Assembly (NCBI GenBank): GCA_030451965.1
Contig: JAKDNE010000054.1
Span: 1 to 12,662, forward strand
Origin: Brachybacterium sp.
GTDB taxonomy: Bacteria; Actinomycetota; Actinomycetes; Actinomycetales; Dermabacteraceae
Length of the DNA: 12,662 bases
Reading direction: 5' to 3'
Shown: in pieces, positions 1 through 6,568 of the stretch
Layout of the letters: every line of letters begins with the position of its first letter
Numbering within the stretch: the first letter of the stretch is position 1
Position numbers and translations under genes: made by a program
The notes under the pieces: generated by a model
Told to the model about the DNA's origin: nothing
What the model saw: only the letters and a program-made list of their open reading frames with translations
Database searches by the model: none

Positions 1-1499
1 TCCTGGGGACCACCCTGTGGACCGGGGAGGGCGAGACCTTCCCGCTGATCGTGCGCGGCCTGGGTGCCGTGACCGTGCTGGCGTGGTTCCTGATCCCGGT
101 GCTCGCCTTCGGCGTCGACGACACCCTGGATCCGCGGGCCTTCGCGCTCTTCCCGCGCACCGCCAAGGAGCTGCAGCCGGGGATGTTCGCCGCGGCAGCA
201 CTGAGCCTGCCGAGCCTGTTCACCCTGGTCGCCGTCGCCATCGCCACCGGCTTCGAGCTGCTCTGGCTGCTCATGTTCGGCCAGGGCGTGCTCTGGATCG
301 TGCTGGCCGCCCTGGTCCTGATCCCGGCGAACCTCGCCGCCTTCGCCCTGTGCCTGCTGCTGCCGCGCGCCTGGTTCGCGCACTCCGCCAGTCGCGCTTC
401 CTCCCGCAGCGGCCGCGAGGTCGGAGGGATCCTCGGTTTCCTGCTGTTCTTCTCGGCGATCTACGCGTTCTCCCTCGGAGCGCAGCGCGTCACGACGATC
501 GATGCCGAGCTGGTGCGCACCTGGGGTCCGCAGCTGGTCGAGATCCTGGCCTGGACACCGGTGGGAGCGCTGTTCGCGGTGCCGATGGACCTCGCCGAGG
601 GGCGCGTGCTGAGCGCGGTGCTGCGGACCGTGATCGGGCTGGTCACCTTCGTGCTGGTATGGCGCTGGTGGCGCCGATCTATCGACGCCTCCCTCACCTC
701 CGCGCTGAGCGGCGACGCCTCCTCGGGCGATGCCAAGGTCTCGCCGCTGGTGCCCAGGTTCGTGCGCCCCGGCCCGTTCGGGGCCGTGATGGGCAAGTCG
801 CTGCGCTATTGGCGGCGCGACACCCGCTACCTCGCGGCACTCGGCATCTACCCGGTGGTCATCGTGTTCTTCGCGGCGATGGGGCTGGTGCTCCCGGAAT
901 CCCGCGGGATGATGCTGGGGATGGCGATCTTCATGTGCGGCATGAGCGGGATCAGCCTGGCCAACGAGATCGGCTTCGACGGCCCTTCGGGCTGGGTCAA
1001 CGTCGTCACCGAGATGCCCTCCCGGGCGAACCTGCTGGGCCGCATCGCCGCCCAGGCCGTGCTGATGGTGCCGGGGGTGATCGTGGCGATGATCGTGCTC
1101 CCCCTGCTGTACGGCAGGGCGGACCTGATCCCCGTGGCGGTGATGGGCGCGCTGGGCGCGATGATCTGCGGCTGGGGCATCTCGATGGTGGTCAGCGTGC
1201 TGCTGCCCTACCCGAGCTCACCCCCGGGCACCAATCCGATGAAGGACAAGTCCGCCTCGAGCTCCAACGCGATGATCGCGATGGCCGTGGCGATGCTCGG
1301 TATCTTCGTGCCGCTGGTGCCCGCGATCGGGGTGGGGATCTGGGGCGCGATCGTCGGCAGTCTTCCGCTGACCCTGCTCGCCGGGGTGCTCGCACTGGTG
1401 GCCGGCGCGATCATGTTCACCGTGGGGCTGCGGATCGCAGCCGTGCGACTGGACGCCCACTACCCGGACGTGTTCCAGAAGGTGCGCAACCACCTCTGA
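1..1499 (+). CDS. Multi-pass membrane protein, probable ABC-2-type exporter permease (5' end outside window)
   Basis: The frame is open from base 3 and ends in TGA at 1497-1499, so only the C-terminal part (about 498 residues) is visible and the true start lies upstream. The GTG at 51 is in frame but falls inside continuous coding sequence. The protein is strongly hydrophobic, with roughly ten to twelve candidate membrane helices separated by short charged loops. A longer cytoplasmic-looking loop lies around bases 670-830. The C-terminus is short and charged (ends DVFQKVRNHL). There is no ATP-binding cassette in the visible part. The overall pattern resembles large actinobacterial ABC-2-type transporter permeases, whose ATPase is usually encoded next door and would lie upstream here. 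That family call is from general resemblance, not a diagnostic motif, and the substrate is unknown. The gene is convergent with rimI and separated from it by 32 bp. Confidence 0.6.
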   Translation, partial: LGTTLWTGEGETFPLIVRGLGAVTVLAWFLIPVLAFGVDDTLDPRAFALFPRTAKELQPGMFAAAALSLPSLFTLVAVAIATGFELLWLLMFGQGVLWIVLAALVLIPANLAAFALCLLLPRAWFAHSASRASSRSGREVGGILGFLLFFSAIYAFSLGAQRVTTIDAELVRTWGPQLVEILAWTPVGALFAVPMDLAEGRVLSAVLRTVIGLVTFVLVWRWWRRSIDASLTSALSGDASSGDAKVSPLVPRFVRPGPFGAVMGKSLRYWRRDTRYLAALGIYPVVIVFFAAMGLVLPESRGMMLGMAIFMCGMSGISLANEIGFDGPSGWVNVVTEMPSRANLLGRIAAQAVLMVPGVIVAMIVLPLLYGRADLIPVAVMGALGAMICGWGISMVVSVLLPYPSSPPGTNPMKDKSASSSNAMIAMAVAMLGIFVPLVPAIGVGIWGAIVGSLPLTLLAGVLALVAGAIMFTVGLRIAAVRLDAHYPDVFQKVRNHL

Positions 1500-1531
1500 C
1501 GGCCGCTGTCCCGGTGACACCCGGCGGGGCG
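1500..1531. terminator. Short convergent intergenic region with weak hairpin
   Basis: This 32-bp gap separates two convergent stop codons. CCGC (1503-1506) can pair with GCGG (1524-1527), and TGTC (1507-1510) with GACA (1516-1519). This gives an 8-bp stem with a 5-nt loop and a 4-nt bulge on the right arm. No T-rich tract follows on either strand. It may be a weak terminator, but a stem this small is common by chance in GC-rich DNA. Confidence 0.25.
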
Positions 1532-2065
1532 TCAGGCCGACGGGGCTCCCTCCGCCCCCAGGTCGCGCTGCATCACCAGCGCGTCGATGCCGCGGCCGCG
1601 GATCCGGTAGTAGCCGCGACGACGGTCGATCTCCCGGTACCCGGCGGTGGTGTAGACGGCGCGCGCCCGGGCGTTGTCCTCGCGGACCTCGAGCAGCATC
1701 CGTTCGGCGCCGCCGTCCCGGGCCTGCTGCTCGCACCAGGCCAGCAGGGCGCGACCGATACCCCGGCGCTCCTGGCGGGTGCCGATGGTGTGCAGGTCCG
1801 CGAGGTCGCCGGCGAGCATGATCCCCGCGTAGCCGAGCAGCTCACCGGTCCCGTCCTCGCCGCGGGCTGCGACCACGTAGCGGCGGTCGGGGTGGGCGAT
1901 CTCCTCGGCGAGCTGGAAGACGTTCCAGGCCTCGTCGGGGAACAGCTCCAGCTCAGCGAGGGCGATCTCCTCGACGTCCTCGAGGGTGGCCGGGCGCAGC
2001 GCCCATTCGGCGCCGGCAGGACCAGCACCCTCGATCGGACCGTCGACCGTCTCAGGGCCGTTCAT
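1532..2065 (-). CDS. rimI: [Ribosomal protein S18]-alanine N-acetyltransferase family protein (GNAT)
   Basis: A 177-residue GNAT-fold acetyltransferase. By family it transfers acetyl from acetyl-CoA to a protein N-terminal alpha-amino group, classically alanine of ribosomal protein S18. The fold starts near residue 21 (WALRPATLEDVEEI). The acetyl-CoA-binding loop is QERRGIGRALL at 98-108. The segment LEVREDNARARAVY (125-138), followed by the AGYREIDRRRGYY region, carries the conserved Glu, Asn and Tyr typical of RimI. About 20 extra residues precede the core, making it somewhat longer than the usual 150-160. The ATG follows the tsaB stop after one base (TGA-G-ATG), and there is only a weak GGGA upstream, so translation probably depends on coupling to tsaB. 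It is the last gene of the minus-strand run. Family assignment is firm; the S18 substrate is inferred from position beside tsaB. Confidence 0.88.
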   Translation of the reverse strand: MNGPETVDGPIEGAGPAGAEWALRPATLEDVEEIALAELELFPDEAWNVFQLAEEIAHPDRRYVVAARGEDGTGELLGYAGIMLAGDLADLHTIGTRQERRGIGRALLAWCEQQARDGGAERMLLEVREDNARARAVYTTAGYREIDRRRGYYRIRGRGIDALVMQRDLGAEGAPSA

Positions 2066-2066
2066 C

Positions 2067-2771
2067 TCAGCGTCCCAGGGCGCTCTTGCGCGCAGTGGGC
2101 TTGGCGGCGTCGGGCTCGCGCAGATACATCGGCTGCGTGCTGGTGAGGTCCTCGCCGCGGGCGCGCAGCGCGGCGGCGGCGAGGATCAGGTGGCCGGCGT
2201 CGACGTGGACGAGGTCCATGGTCGCCGGCAGCAGCTCGGGGTAGATCCCGGTGCCGGAGCCGACCAGCACGTCGCAGGCGGTGAGCTCGTCGGCCACGTC
2301 AGCGGGGGTGTTCACCGCGGGTTCCGCGATCCGGGTGACGTCGCCGGAGGTCTCGCGCCGGTAGCGGGCGTGGTAGACCTCGCGGCGTCGGGCATCGAGG
2401 GCGACACCGACCGTGACCGGCCCGGCCTGCGCGGGTCCGTGCGCGGCGAGCGCCTGGTGGGCGAGGGCGTCCAGGGAGCTGAGCCCGTGCAGTGGCACCC
2501 CGAGCACTGCAGCGATCGAGCGTGCGGAGACCAGTCCGACCCGCAGCCCGGTGAAGGGACCGGGGCCGCGACCGACCACGACCCCGGTGAGCTCGGCGCG
2601 CTCGATGCCGGCCGCGCTCAGGGTCTCCTCGATCAGGTCCAGCAGCACCTCGTCATGGTGGCGGGAGCGCTCGTCGGAGCGGACCTGCAGGATCTCGGGG
2701 GCGGATCCGGTGAGCTCGCCGCGGGCGACCGCGGTGCTCACCGCCCCGGAGGTGTCGATCCCCAGCAGCAT
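2067..2771 (-). CDS. tsaB: tRNA threonylcarbamoyladenosine biosynthesis protein TsaB
   Basis: A 234-residue protein of the ASKHA/glycoprotease-like fold. TsaB is the non-catalytic partner that pairs with TsaD and TsaE to put threonylcarbamoyl on A37 of ANN-decoding tRNAs in the cytoplasm. Visible family signatures are the N-terminal LGIDTSG (3-9), a HHDEVLL segment (38-44) and the hallmark GRGPGPFTGLRVGL (67-80). Its ATG overlaps the tsaE stop by one base (TGATG), and GAGGAG lies 8 nt before the start inside tsaE. Stop-to-start coupling with both tsaE and rimI indicates one transcript. Length is normal for the family. TsaD is not encoded in this window, so the complex must be completed by a gene elsewhere. 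Confidence 0.95.
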   Translation of the reverse strand: MLLGIDTSGAVSTAVARGELTGSAPEILQVRSDERSRHHDEVLLDLIEETLSAAGIERAELTGVVVGRGPGPFTGLRVGLVSARSIAAVLGVPLHGLSSLDALAHQALAAHGPAQAGPVTVGVALDARRREVYHARYRRETSGDVTRIAEPAVNTPADVADELTACDVLVGSGTGIYPELLPATMDLVHVDAGHLILAAAALRARGEDLTSTQPMYLREPDAAKPTARKSALGR

Positions 2772-3349
2772 CAGCGGTTCTCCTCAGCGGGTCGAGTGGT
2801 CGGGGCAGTATCTCGGGGGCCTGCGGTCCCGTCCGCGGCGATGACGGGGGCGAGCGCGTCCTGGAGCTGCGTGACCGCCTGCTCGTCCCAGCGGAGACCG
2901 CTGGGGATCAGGCGCAGGGTGCGCGGCTCGTCGGGGTCCTCGGGGTCCTCGACCCGGTCGGGGCGGTCCAGCACCACCAGCAGCGCGGAGTCGGCCAGGT
3001 GCTCGACCCGGTCGCGTCCCCATTCCACGACGGTCACCGCCAGGTCGAGATCGGCCTCCAGGTCGAGGTCGTCGATCTCGCCCTCTCCGCCGAGGCGGTA
3101 GGCGTCGACATGGACGAGGTCGGGGCCATCGCCCAGATTCGGGTGGACCCGTTCGATGACGAAGGTCGGGGAGGCGACGGGGCCGCGCACCCCGAGCCCG
3201 GCGCCGAGCCCCTGGGTGAAGGTGGTCTTGCCCGCCCCGAGCGGGCCATCGAGCACCAGCAGGTCCCCGGGCCGCAGCACGGCGGCCAGGGCCTGGGCCA
3301 CGGCGCGGGTGCCCTCGGCGTCACCGGTGCGCACGGTCAGCTCGCCCAT
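2771..3349 (-). CDS. tsaE: tRNA threonylcarbamoyladenosine biosynthesis ATPase TsaE
   Basis: A 192-residue P-loop ATPase that supports turnover of the TsaB-TsaD t6A complex. The Walker A motif GPLGAGKT is at 35-42. It is followed by SPTF (60-63), HVDAYRL (80-86; Asp82 is the Walker B type acidic residue) and VEWG (108-111), all characteristic of TsaE. The usual family length is about 150-160 residues. This protein carries an Asp/Glu/Pro-rich stretch (about 129-142) and a C-terminal tail of roughly 30 residues ending PAEENR that looks disordered. The ATG overlaps the alr stop by one base (TGATG), with GAGG 7 nt upstream. The 1-nt overlaps at both ends suggest translational coupling in the alr-tsaE-tsaB-rimI order. 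Confidence 0.95.
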   Translation of the reverse strand: MGELTVRTGDAEGTRAVAQALAAVLRPGDLLVLDGPLGAGKTTFTQGLGAGLGVRGPVASPTFVIERVHPNLGDGPDLVHVDAYRLGGEGEIDDLDLEADLDLAVTVVEWGRDRVEHLADSALLVVLDRPDRVEDPEDPDEPRTLRLIPSGLRWDEQAVTQLQDALAPVIAADGTAGPRDTAPTTRPAEENR

Positions 3350-4518
3350 CAGCGGACCTCGCGGGTGACGCGTCCGGAGACAGAGGTGAGGACCTCGTAG
3401 GAGATGGTCCCGGCGGCCCGTGCCCAGTCCTCCGCGGTCGCGGCGGCGGGGCCGTTGGGGTCGCCTCCGGCATCACCGAAGACGAACACCTGGTCTCCGG
3501 CGCGAGCATCGGAGTTCGGGCCCAGGTCGATGACGATCTGATCCATGCTGATGCGGCCCACCTGGGGTGCGCGGTGATCGCCGGACTCGGTGCGGACCAC
3601 GAGGACGCACTGGTCACTGCCGGCGCGGTGGAGGCCGTCGGCGTAGCCGATCGGCACCAGGCCCAGCCGGGTGGGGCGGTCGGTGGTGCGGATCCGGCCG
3701 TAGCCGATGCTGTGCCCCTCGCCGACCTCCTTGACCAGGGCGAGCCGGCTGGTGAGGGTCATCGCCGGGCGCAGCGGCACGTCGGTGGGGACCGGCGGGC
3801 AGCCGTACAGCGCGATCCCGACCCGGACCAGATCGCGGTGGAGATCGGGGCGGGTGAGCGTCGCAGCGGAGTTCGCGATGTGCTGCAGCGGGATCGGTCC
3901 GACCTCGTCGGCGAGCGCCTCGCTGGCCGAGTCGAACAGCTCCGCCTGCTGGTCGGTCGCCGGATCCGTGGGGTCATCGGCACTGGTCAGATGGGTCCAG
4001 GCGCCGGCGACCTGGATGAAGTCGTCCTCGCGCATGGCGGCGCCGATCTCACGGATCTGCCAGGGGAGCACGCCGTTGCGGCCCATACCGGTATCGATCT
4101 TCAGGTGCACGCGGGCGCGGCGGTCGGCCTCGCGGGCCGCCGCGGAGACGAGTGCGAGCATCTCCGGGGAGCCGACGGAGACGTCGACCCCGGAGCCCAG
4201 CACCTCCGGCAGCACGATCTTCGCGGTGTGCGGCTCGAACAGCCAGGTGAGGATCTGGGCGTCGAGGTCGGCGCGGGCCAGGGCCAGGGCGCTGGCGGGA
4301 TGGGCGACGCCGAGCCAGGTGGCGCCGCCTTCGATCGCGGCGCGGGCGGCGGTGAGCATGCCGTGCCCGTAGCCGTCGGCCTTGACCACGGCCATCAGGG
4401 CCGTCTGCTCCTCGAGCAGGGTGCCCATGGCGCGGGTGTTCTCGGTGATCGCCGACGGGTCGATCACCGCGCGGTTGGGCACGTGCCGAGGGTCCTCGGC
4501 AGGGATCGGGATGGTCAT
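3349..4518 (-). CDS. alr: Alanine racemase, PLP-dependent
   Basis: A 389-residue fold-type III PLP enzyme interconverting L- and D-alanine, supplying D-Ala for peptidoglycan. The PLP lysine is Lys46 in VVKADGYGHG (44-53). The catalytic tyrosine of the other half-site is probably Tyr273 in SIGYGR (270-275), where many relatives have SYG. VPIGYADG (288-295), GRISMDQ (321-327) and the C-terminal YEVLTSVSGRVTRE (374-387) are family signatures. The frame is open for 41 more codons upstream to base 4641, but those codons lie inside nnr. The ATG at 4518 has GAGGAG about 5 nt upstream and gives the normal family length, so I chose it. It starts 13 bp after the nnr stop and overlaps tsaE by one base. 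No T-box or other leader element is possible in such a small gap. Confidence 0.96.
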   Translation of the reverse strand: MTIPIPAEDPRHVPNRAVIDPSAITENTRAMGTLLEEQTALMAVVKADGYGHGMLTAARAAIEGGATWLGVAHPASALALARADLDAQILTWLFEPHTAKIVLPEVLGSGVDVSVGSPEMLALVSAAAREADRRARVHLKIDTGMGRNGVLPWQIREIGAAMREDDFIQVAGAWTHLTSADDPTDPATDQQAELFDSASEALADEVGPIPLQHIANSAATLTRPDLHRDLVRVGIALYGCPPVPTDVPLRPAMTLTSRLALVKEVGEGHSIGYGRIRTTDRPTRLGLVPIGYADGLHRAGSDQCVLVVRTESGDHRAPQVGRISMDQIVIDLGPNSDARAGDQVFVFGDAGGDPNGPAAATAEDWARAAGTISYEVLTSVSGRVTREVR

Positions 4519-4531
4519 CGAGCTCCTCGGT

Positions 4532-6064
4532 TCACAGCTGGGCGCCCGCCAGGATAGTCCCGATCGTCTCCGGCAGGTGCGCGGCGACGTCGAGGGCGAC
4601 CAGCGGCTGCCGGCCGTCGTGGGAGGCGCGACGGCCCGCACGGCCGTGGAGGATCGCGGTCAGGGCGGCGGCGTCGGGGCCGGGAAGCCCCGCGGCGAGC
4701 AGGGTGCCGAGCACACCGGCGAGCACGTCTCCGGTGCCGGCGGTGGCCAGCTGCGCCGTCGCATCGTCCTGGGCGCGCAGCGGGCCGGCGTCGCCCGGGG
4801 CGATCAGGGTGATGGCGCCCTTCAGCAGCACGGTCGCGCCGGTGGCGCGAGCGAGCGCGGGGGCGAGCTGCACACCGGGCAGCTCCGGATCGAGGTCGAG
4901 GCGTTCCGCGAGGCGCTCGGCCTCCCCCCGGTGCGGGGTCAGCACGACGTCCGGGCCGAAGCGGTGCGCGGCGGTGAGCCCAGACAGCGCGCCGGCGTCG
5001 ATCACGCCGCGGGCGAGCGTCCCGGTCCCCTCCTGCAGGCAGTCGATGCCGGCGACGGCGCGGGGATCGTCGGCGGCGAGCCCCGGGCCGACCACGAGCG
5101 CATCGGTGCGGCCGATGGCGGCGAGGTCGACCGCATCCGGGCCACCGTTGGTCCGCTCGACGGGGTGGCCGACGACCTCGGGCCGTTCCCGCAGCACGAG
5201 GTCCAGCACCCGCTCCGGGGCCAGGCAGCGGACCATCCCGGCGCCGGTGCGTGCGGCTCCGGAGGCGGCGAGGACGGCCGCGCCGGGGAACTGCACGCTG
5301 CCGGCGGCGAGCGCGACCACGCCGCGGGTGTATTTGCTGGCGTCCCGGTCGGGGCGCGGCAGCAGCGCTCTGACGTCGGAATCCTCGAGGCGGAGCACGG
5401 TCGGGGCGGCGGTCAGGTGCGGGGACAGACCGATGTCCACCAGGTGCACCTGTCCGCTGCGCTCGGCACCGCCGGGCAGCAGCAGACCGGCCTTGAGCGC
5501 GCCGAAGGTGATCGTCTCGCTCGCGGCCAGCGCCTCGGGAGCGGCCAGGCCGCTGGTCGCGTCGACGAAGCTCGGCAGATCCACCGCGATCACCGGGACG
5601 CCGCTGTCGCGCACCACGGCCAGCAGCGGGGACAGGGCCTCGGGCACCTCCGGACGGCCGCCGATGCCGAGGATCGCATCGAGCACCACGGTGGTGGTGG
5701 CCAGGAGCTCCTCGAGCATCGTCGGGGTGGTGTCGGCGAGCGCGGTGATCGTGCCACCGGCCTCGCGCAGGGCGGCGGCGCCCTCCTCGTGGAGACGATC
5801 AGCGGTGGCGAGGGCCTCGGCGGCGATGCCCTCGCGGCGCAGGAGCGCCGCGGCGTGCAGCCCGTCGCCCCCGTTGGCGCCGGACCCGGCCAGGACCAGC
5901 ACGCGCGCGCCCCGGCCGCCCAGCTCCTCGGACGCGGTGGAGCGCAGGCGGTCGGTGATGTGCTCGGCCAGCGCCTGCGCGGCACGGAGCATGAGCGGCT
6001 GGCCCGCGTCGAGCAGGGGCGCCTCGGCGTCGCGGACCGCCTGGGAGGGGTAGGCACGGATCAT
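4532..6064 (-). CDS. nnr: Bifunctional NAD(P)H-hydrate epimerase / ADP-dependent NAD(P)H-hydrate dehydratase
   Basis: A 510-residue fusion that repairs hydrated NADH/NADPH. The N-terminal YjeF-type epimerase interconverts R and S hydrates, and the C-terminal ribokinase-like dehydratase uses ADP to regenerate NAD(P)H. Epimerase landmarks are GSGANGGDG (60-68), catalytic-type Asp129 in VLDAILGIG, and TFGALKAGLL (186-195), ending at VDIGL (209-213). Dehydratase landmarks are SKYTRG (243-248), VVGPG (324-328), VLTPHRGEAERL (374-385), LLKG (413-416) and AGTGDVLAG (442-450), with Asp446 the likely base. Two epimerase positions differ from the patterns I know: ANGGDG for NNGGDG, and VDLPSF for DIPSG. 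The ATG overlaps the acpS stop as ATGA, with GAGGAG 8 nt upstream. The bifunctional assignment is secure; full epimerase activity is likely but less certain. Confidence 0.94.
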   Translation of the reverse strand: MIRAYPSQAVRDAEAPLLDAGQPLMLRAAQALAEHITDRLRSTASEELGGRGARVLVLAGSGANGGDGLHAAALLRREGIAAEALATADRLHEEGAAALREAGGTITALADTTPTMLEELLATTTVVLDAILGIGGRPEVPEALSPLLAVVRDSGVPVIAVDLPSFVDATSGLAAPEALAASETITFGALKAGLLLPGGAERSGQVHLVDIGLSPHLTAAPTVLRLEDSDVRALLPRPDRDASKYTRGVVALAAGSVQFPGAAVLAASGAARTGAGMVRCLAPERVLDLVLRERPEVVGHPVERTNGGPDAVDLAAIGRTDALVVGPGLAADDPRAVAGIDCLQEGTGTLARGVIDAGALSGLTAAHRFGPDVVLTPHRGEAERLAERLDLDPELPGVQLAPALARATGATVLLKGAITLIAPGDAGPLRAQDDATAQLATAGTGDVLAGVLGTLLAAGLPGPDAAALTAILHGRAGRRASHDGRQPLVALDVAAHLPETIGTILAGAQL

Positions 6065-6522
6065 GGGACCAGCTCCTCGGGCTGCGTGGCGCGCTCGGCG
6101 ACGACGATCGCGGTCGCCACGTCCCCGTCGTGCGAGAGGGACAGATGCAGGTGCAGGACCCCCTGCTCCTCGGCGGCGCGCAGGGTGGCGCCGCGCAGGC
6201 GCAGGTAGGGCCGGCGCACGTGGGTGCGCTCGACGGTGACGTCCTGCCAGGAGAAGTCGCCGGGGGCGCCGAGGGCCTTGCCGACCGCTTCCTTGGCGGC
6301 GACGCGGGCGGCACGGGAGGCGGCGGAGAGGCTGCGCTCGGTGGGGGTGAGCAGGCGGTCCAGCAGGGCCGGGGTCCGCTCCAGCATCTCGGTAAGGCGC
6401 GCGATCTCGACCACGTCGATGCCGACGCCCACCACGGTGCCGTCGTCACGGGGCGCGAACGCCCGGCCCCCGAAGCTCTGATCGGGGCCGGGCGTCGGCG
6501 CTGCGGTCGGAGAAGTGCTCAC
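6061..6522 (-). CDS. acpS: Holo-[acyl-carrier-protein] synthase
   Basis: Transfers 4'-phosphopantetheine from CoA to a serine of acyl carrier protein. Family signatures are GVGIDVVEI (32-40, metal-binding Asp36), RVAAKEAVGKAL (73-84, Glu78) and SLSHDGDVATAIVV (128-141). As drawn, from a GTG at 6522, the protein has 153 residues. The first about 29 are a Ser/Thr/Pro/Gly-rich extension, and the conserved core begins at VVGVGID. AcpS proteins usually have 120-130 residues and start almost at this motif. An alternative GTG at Val30 (first base 6435) would give 124 residues, but neither start has a Shine-Dalgarno. I keep the 6522 start because a -10-like hexamer lies 6 nt before it, consistent with a leaderless message. 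The gene sits 46 bp after glmS and overlaps nnr by ATGA. The function is certain; the start is not. Confidence 0.9.
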   Translation of the reverse strand: MSTSPTAAPTPGPDQSFGGRAFAPRDDGTVVGVGIDVVEIARLTEMLERTPALLDRLLTPTERSLSAASRAARVAAKEAVGKALGAPGDFSWQDVTVERTHVRRPYLRLRGATLRAAEEQGVLHLHLSLSHDGDVATAIVVAERATQPEELVP

Positions 6523-6557
6523 CTGGGCAGTATCACACCCCGGCCTGGGCAGGGGTG
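6522..6557 (-). promoter_or_regulatory. glmS-acpS junction: -10-like element, direct repeat and small hairpin
   Basis: Read toward acpS, GATACT (6534-6529) ends 6 nt before the GTG and is preceded by TGT, giving an extended -10 look; no convincing -35 is seen. A 9-bp direct repeat CCTGGGCAG (plus strand) occurs at 6522-6530 and 6544-6552, exactly 22 bp apart, bracketing the -10. CACCCC (6536-6541) and GGGGTG (6552-6557) can form a 6-bp stem with a 10-nt loop downstream of the glmS stop. The region could hold a leaderless acpS promoter, a weak glmS attenuator or a regulator site. All of these are inference. Confidence 0.33.
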
Positions 6558-6568
6558 GAGGGGCGTGG

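Noticed and set aside
17..2146. Long plus-strand frame (709 codons) over the permease, rimI and the tsaB end
   Set aside because: Arg/Gly/Ala/Pro-rich translation with no family motif. It runs out of frame across the permease and antisense to rimI, both of which have clear character.
4519..4531. Separate promoter or T-box for alr
   Set aside because: The nnr-alr gap is 13 bp and holds only the GAGGAG ribosome site.
4382..6208. 608-codon plus-strand frame antisense to nnr
   Set aside because: It is the mirror of a well-supported enzyme gene, with repetitive Gly/Gln/Arg composition and no motifs.
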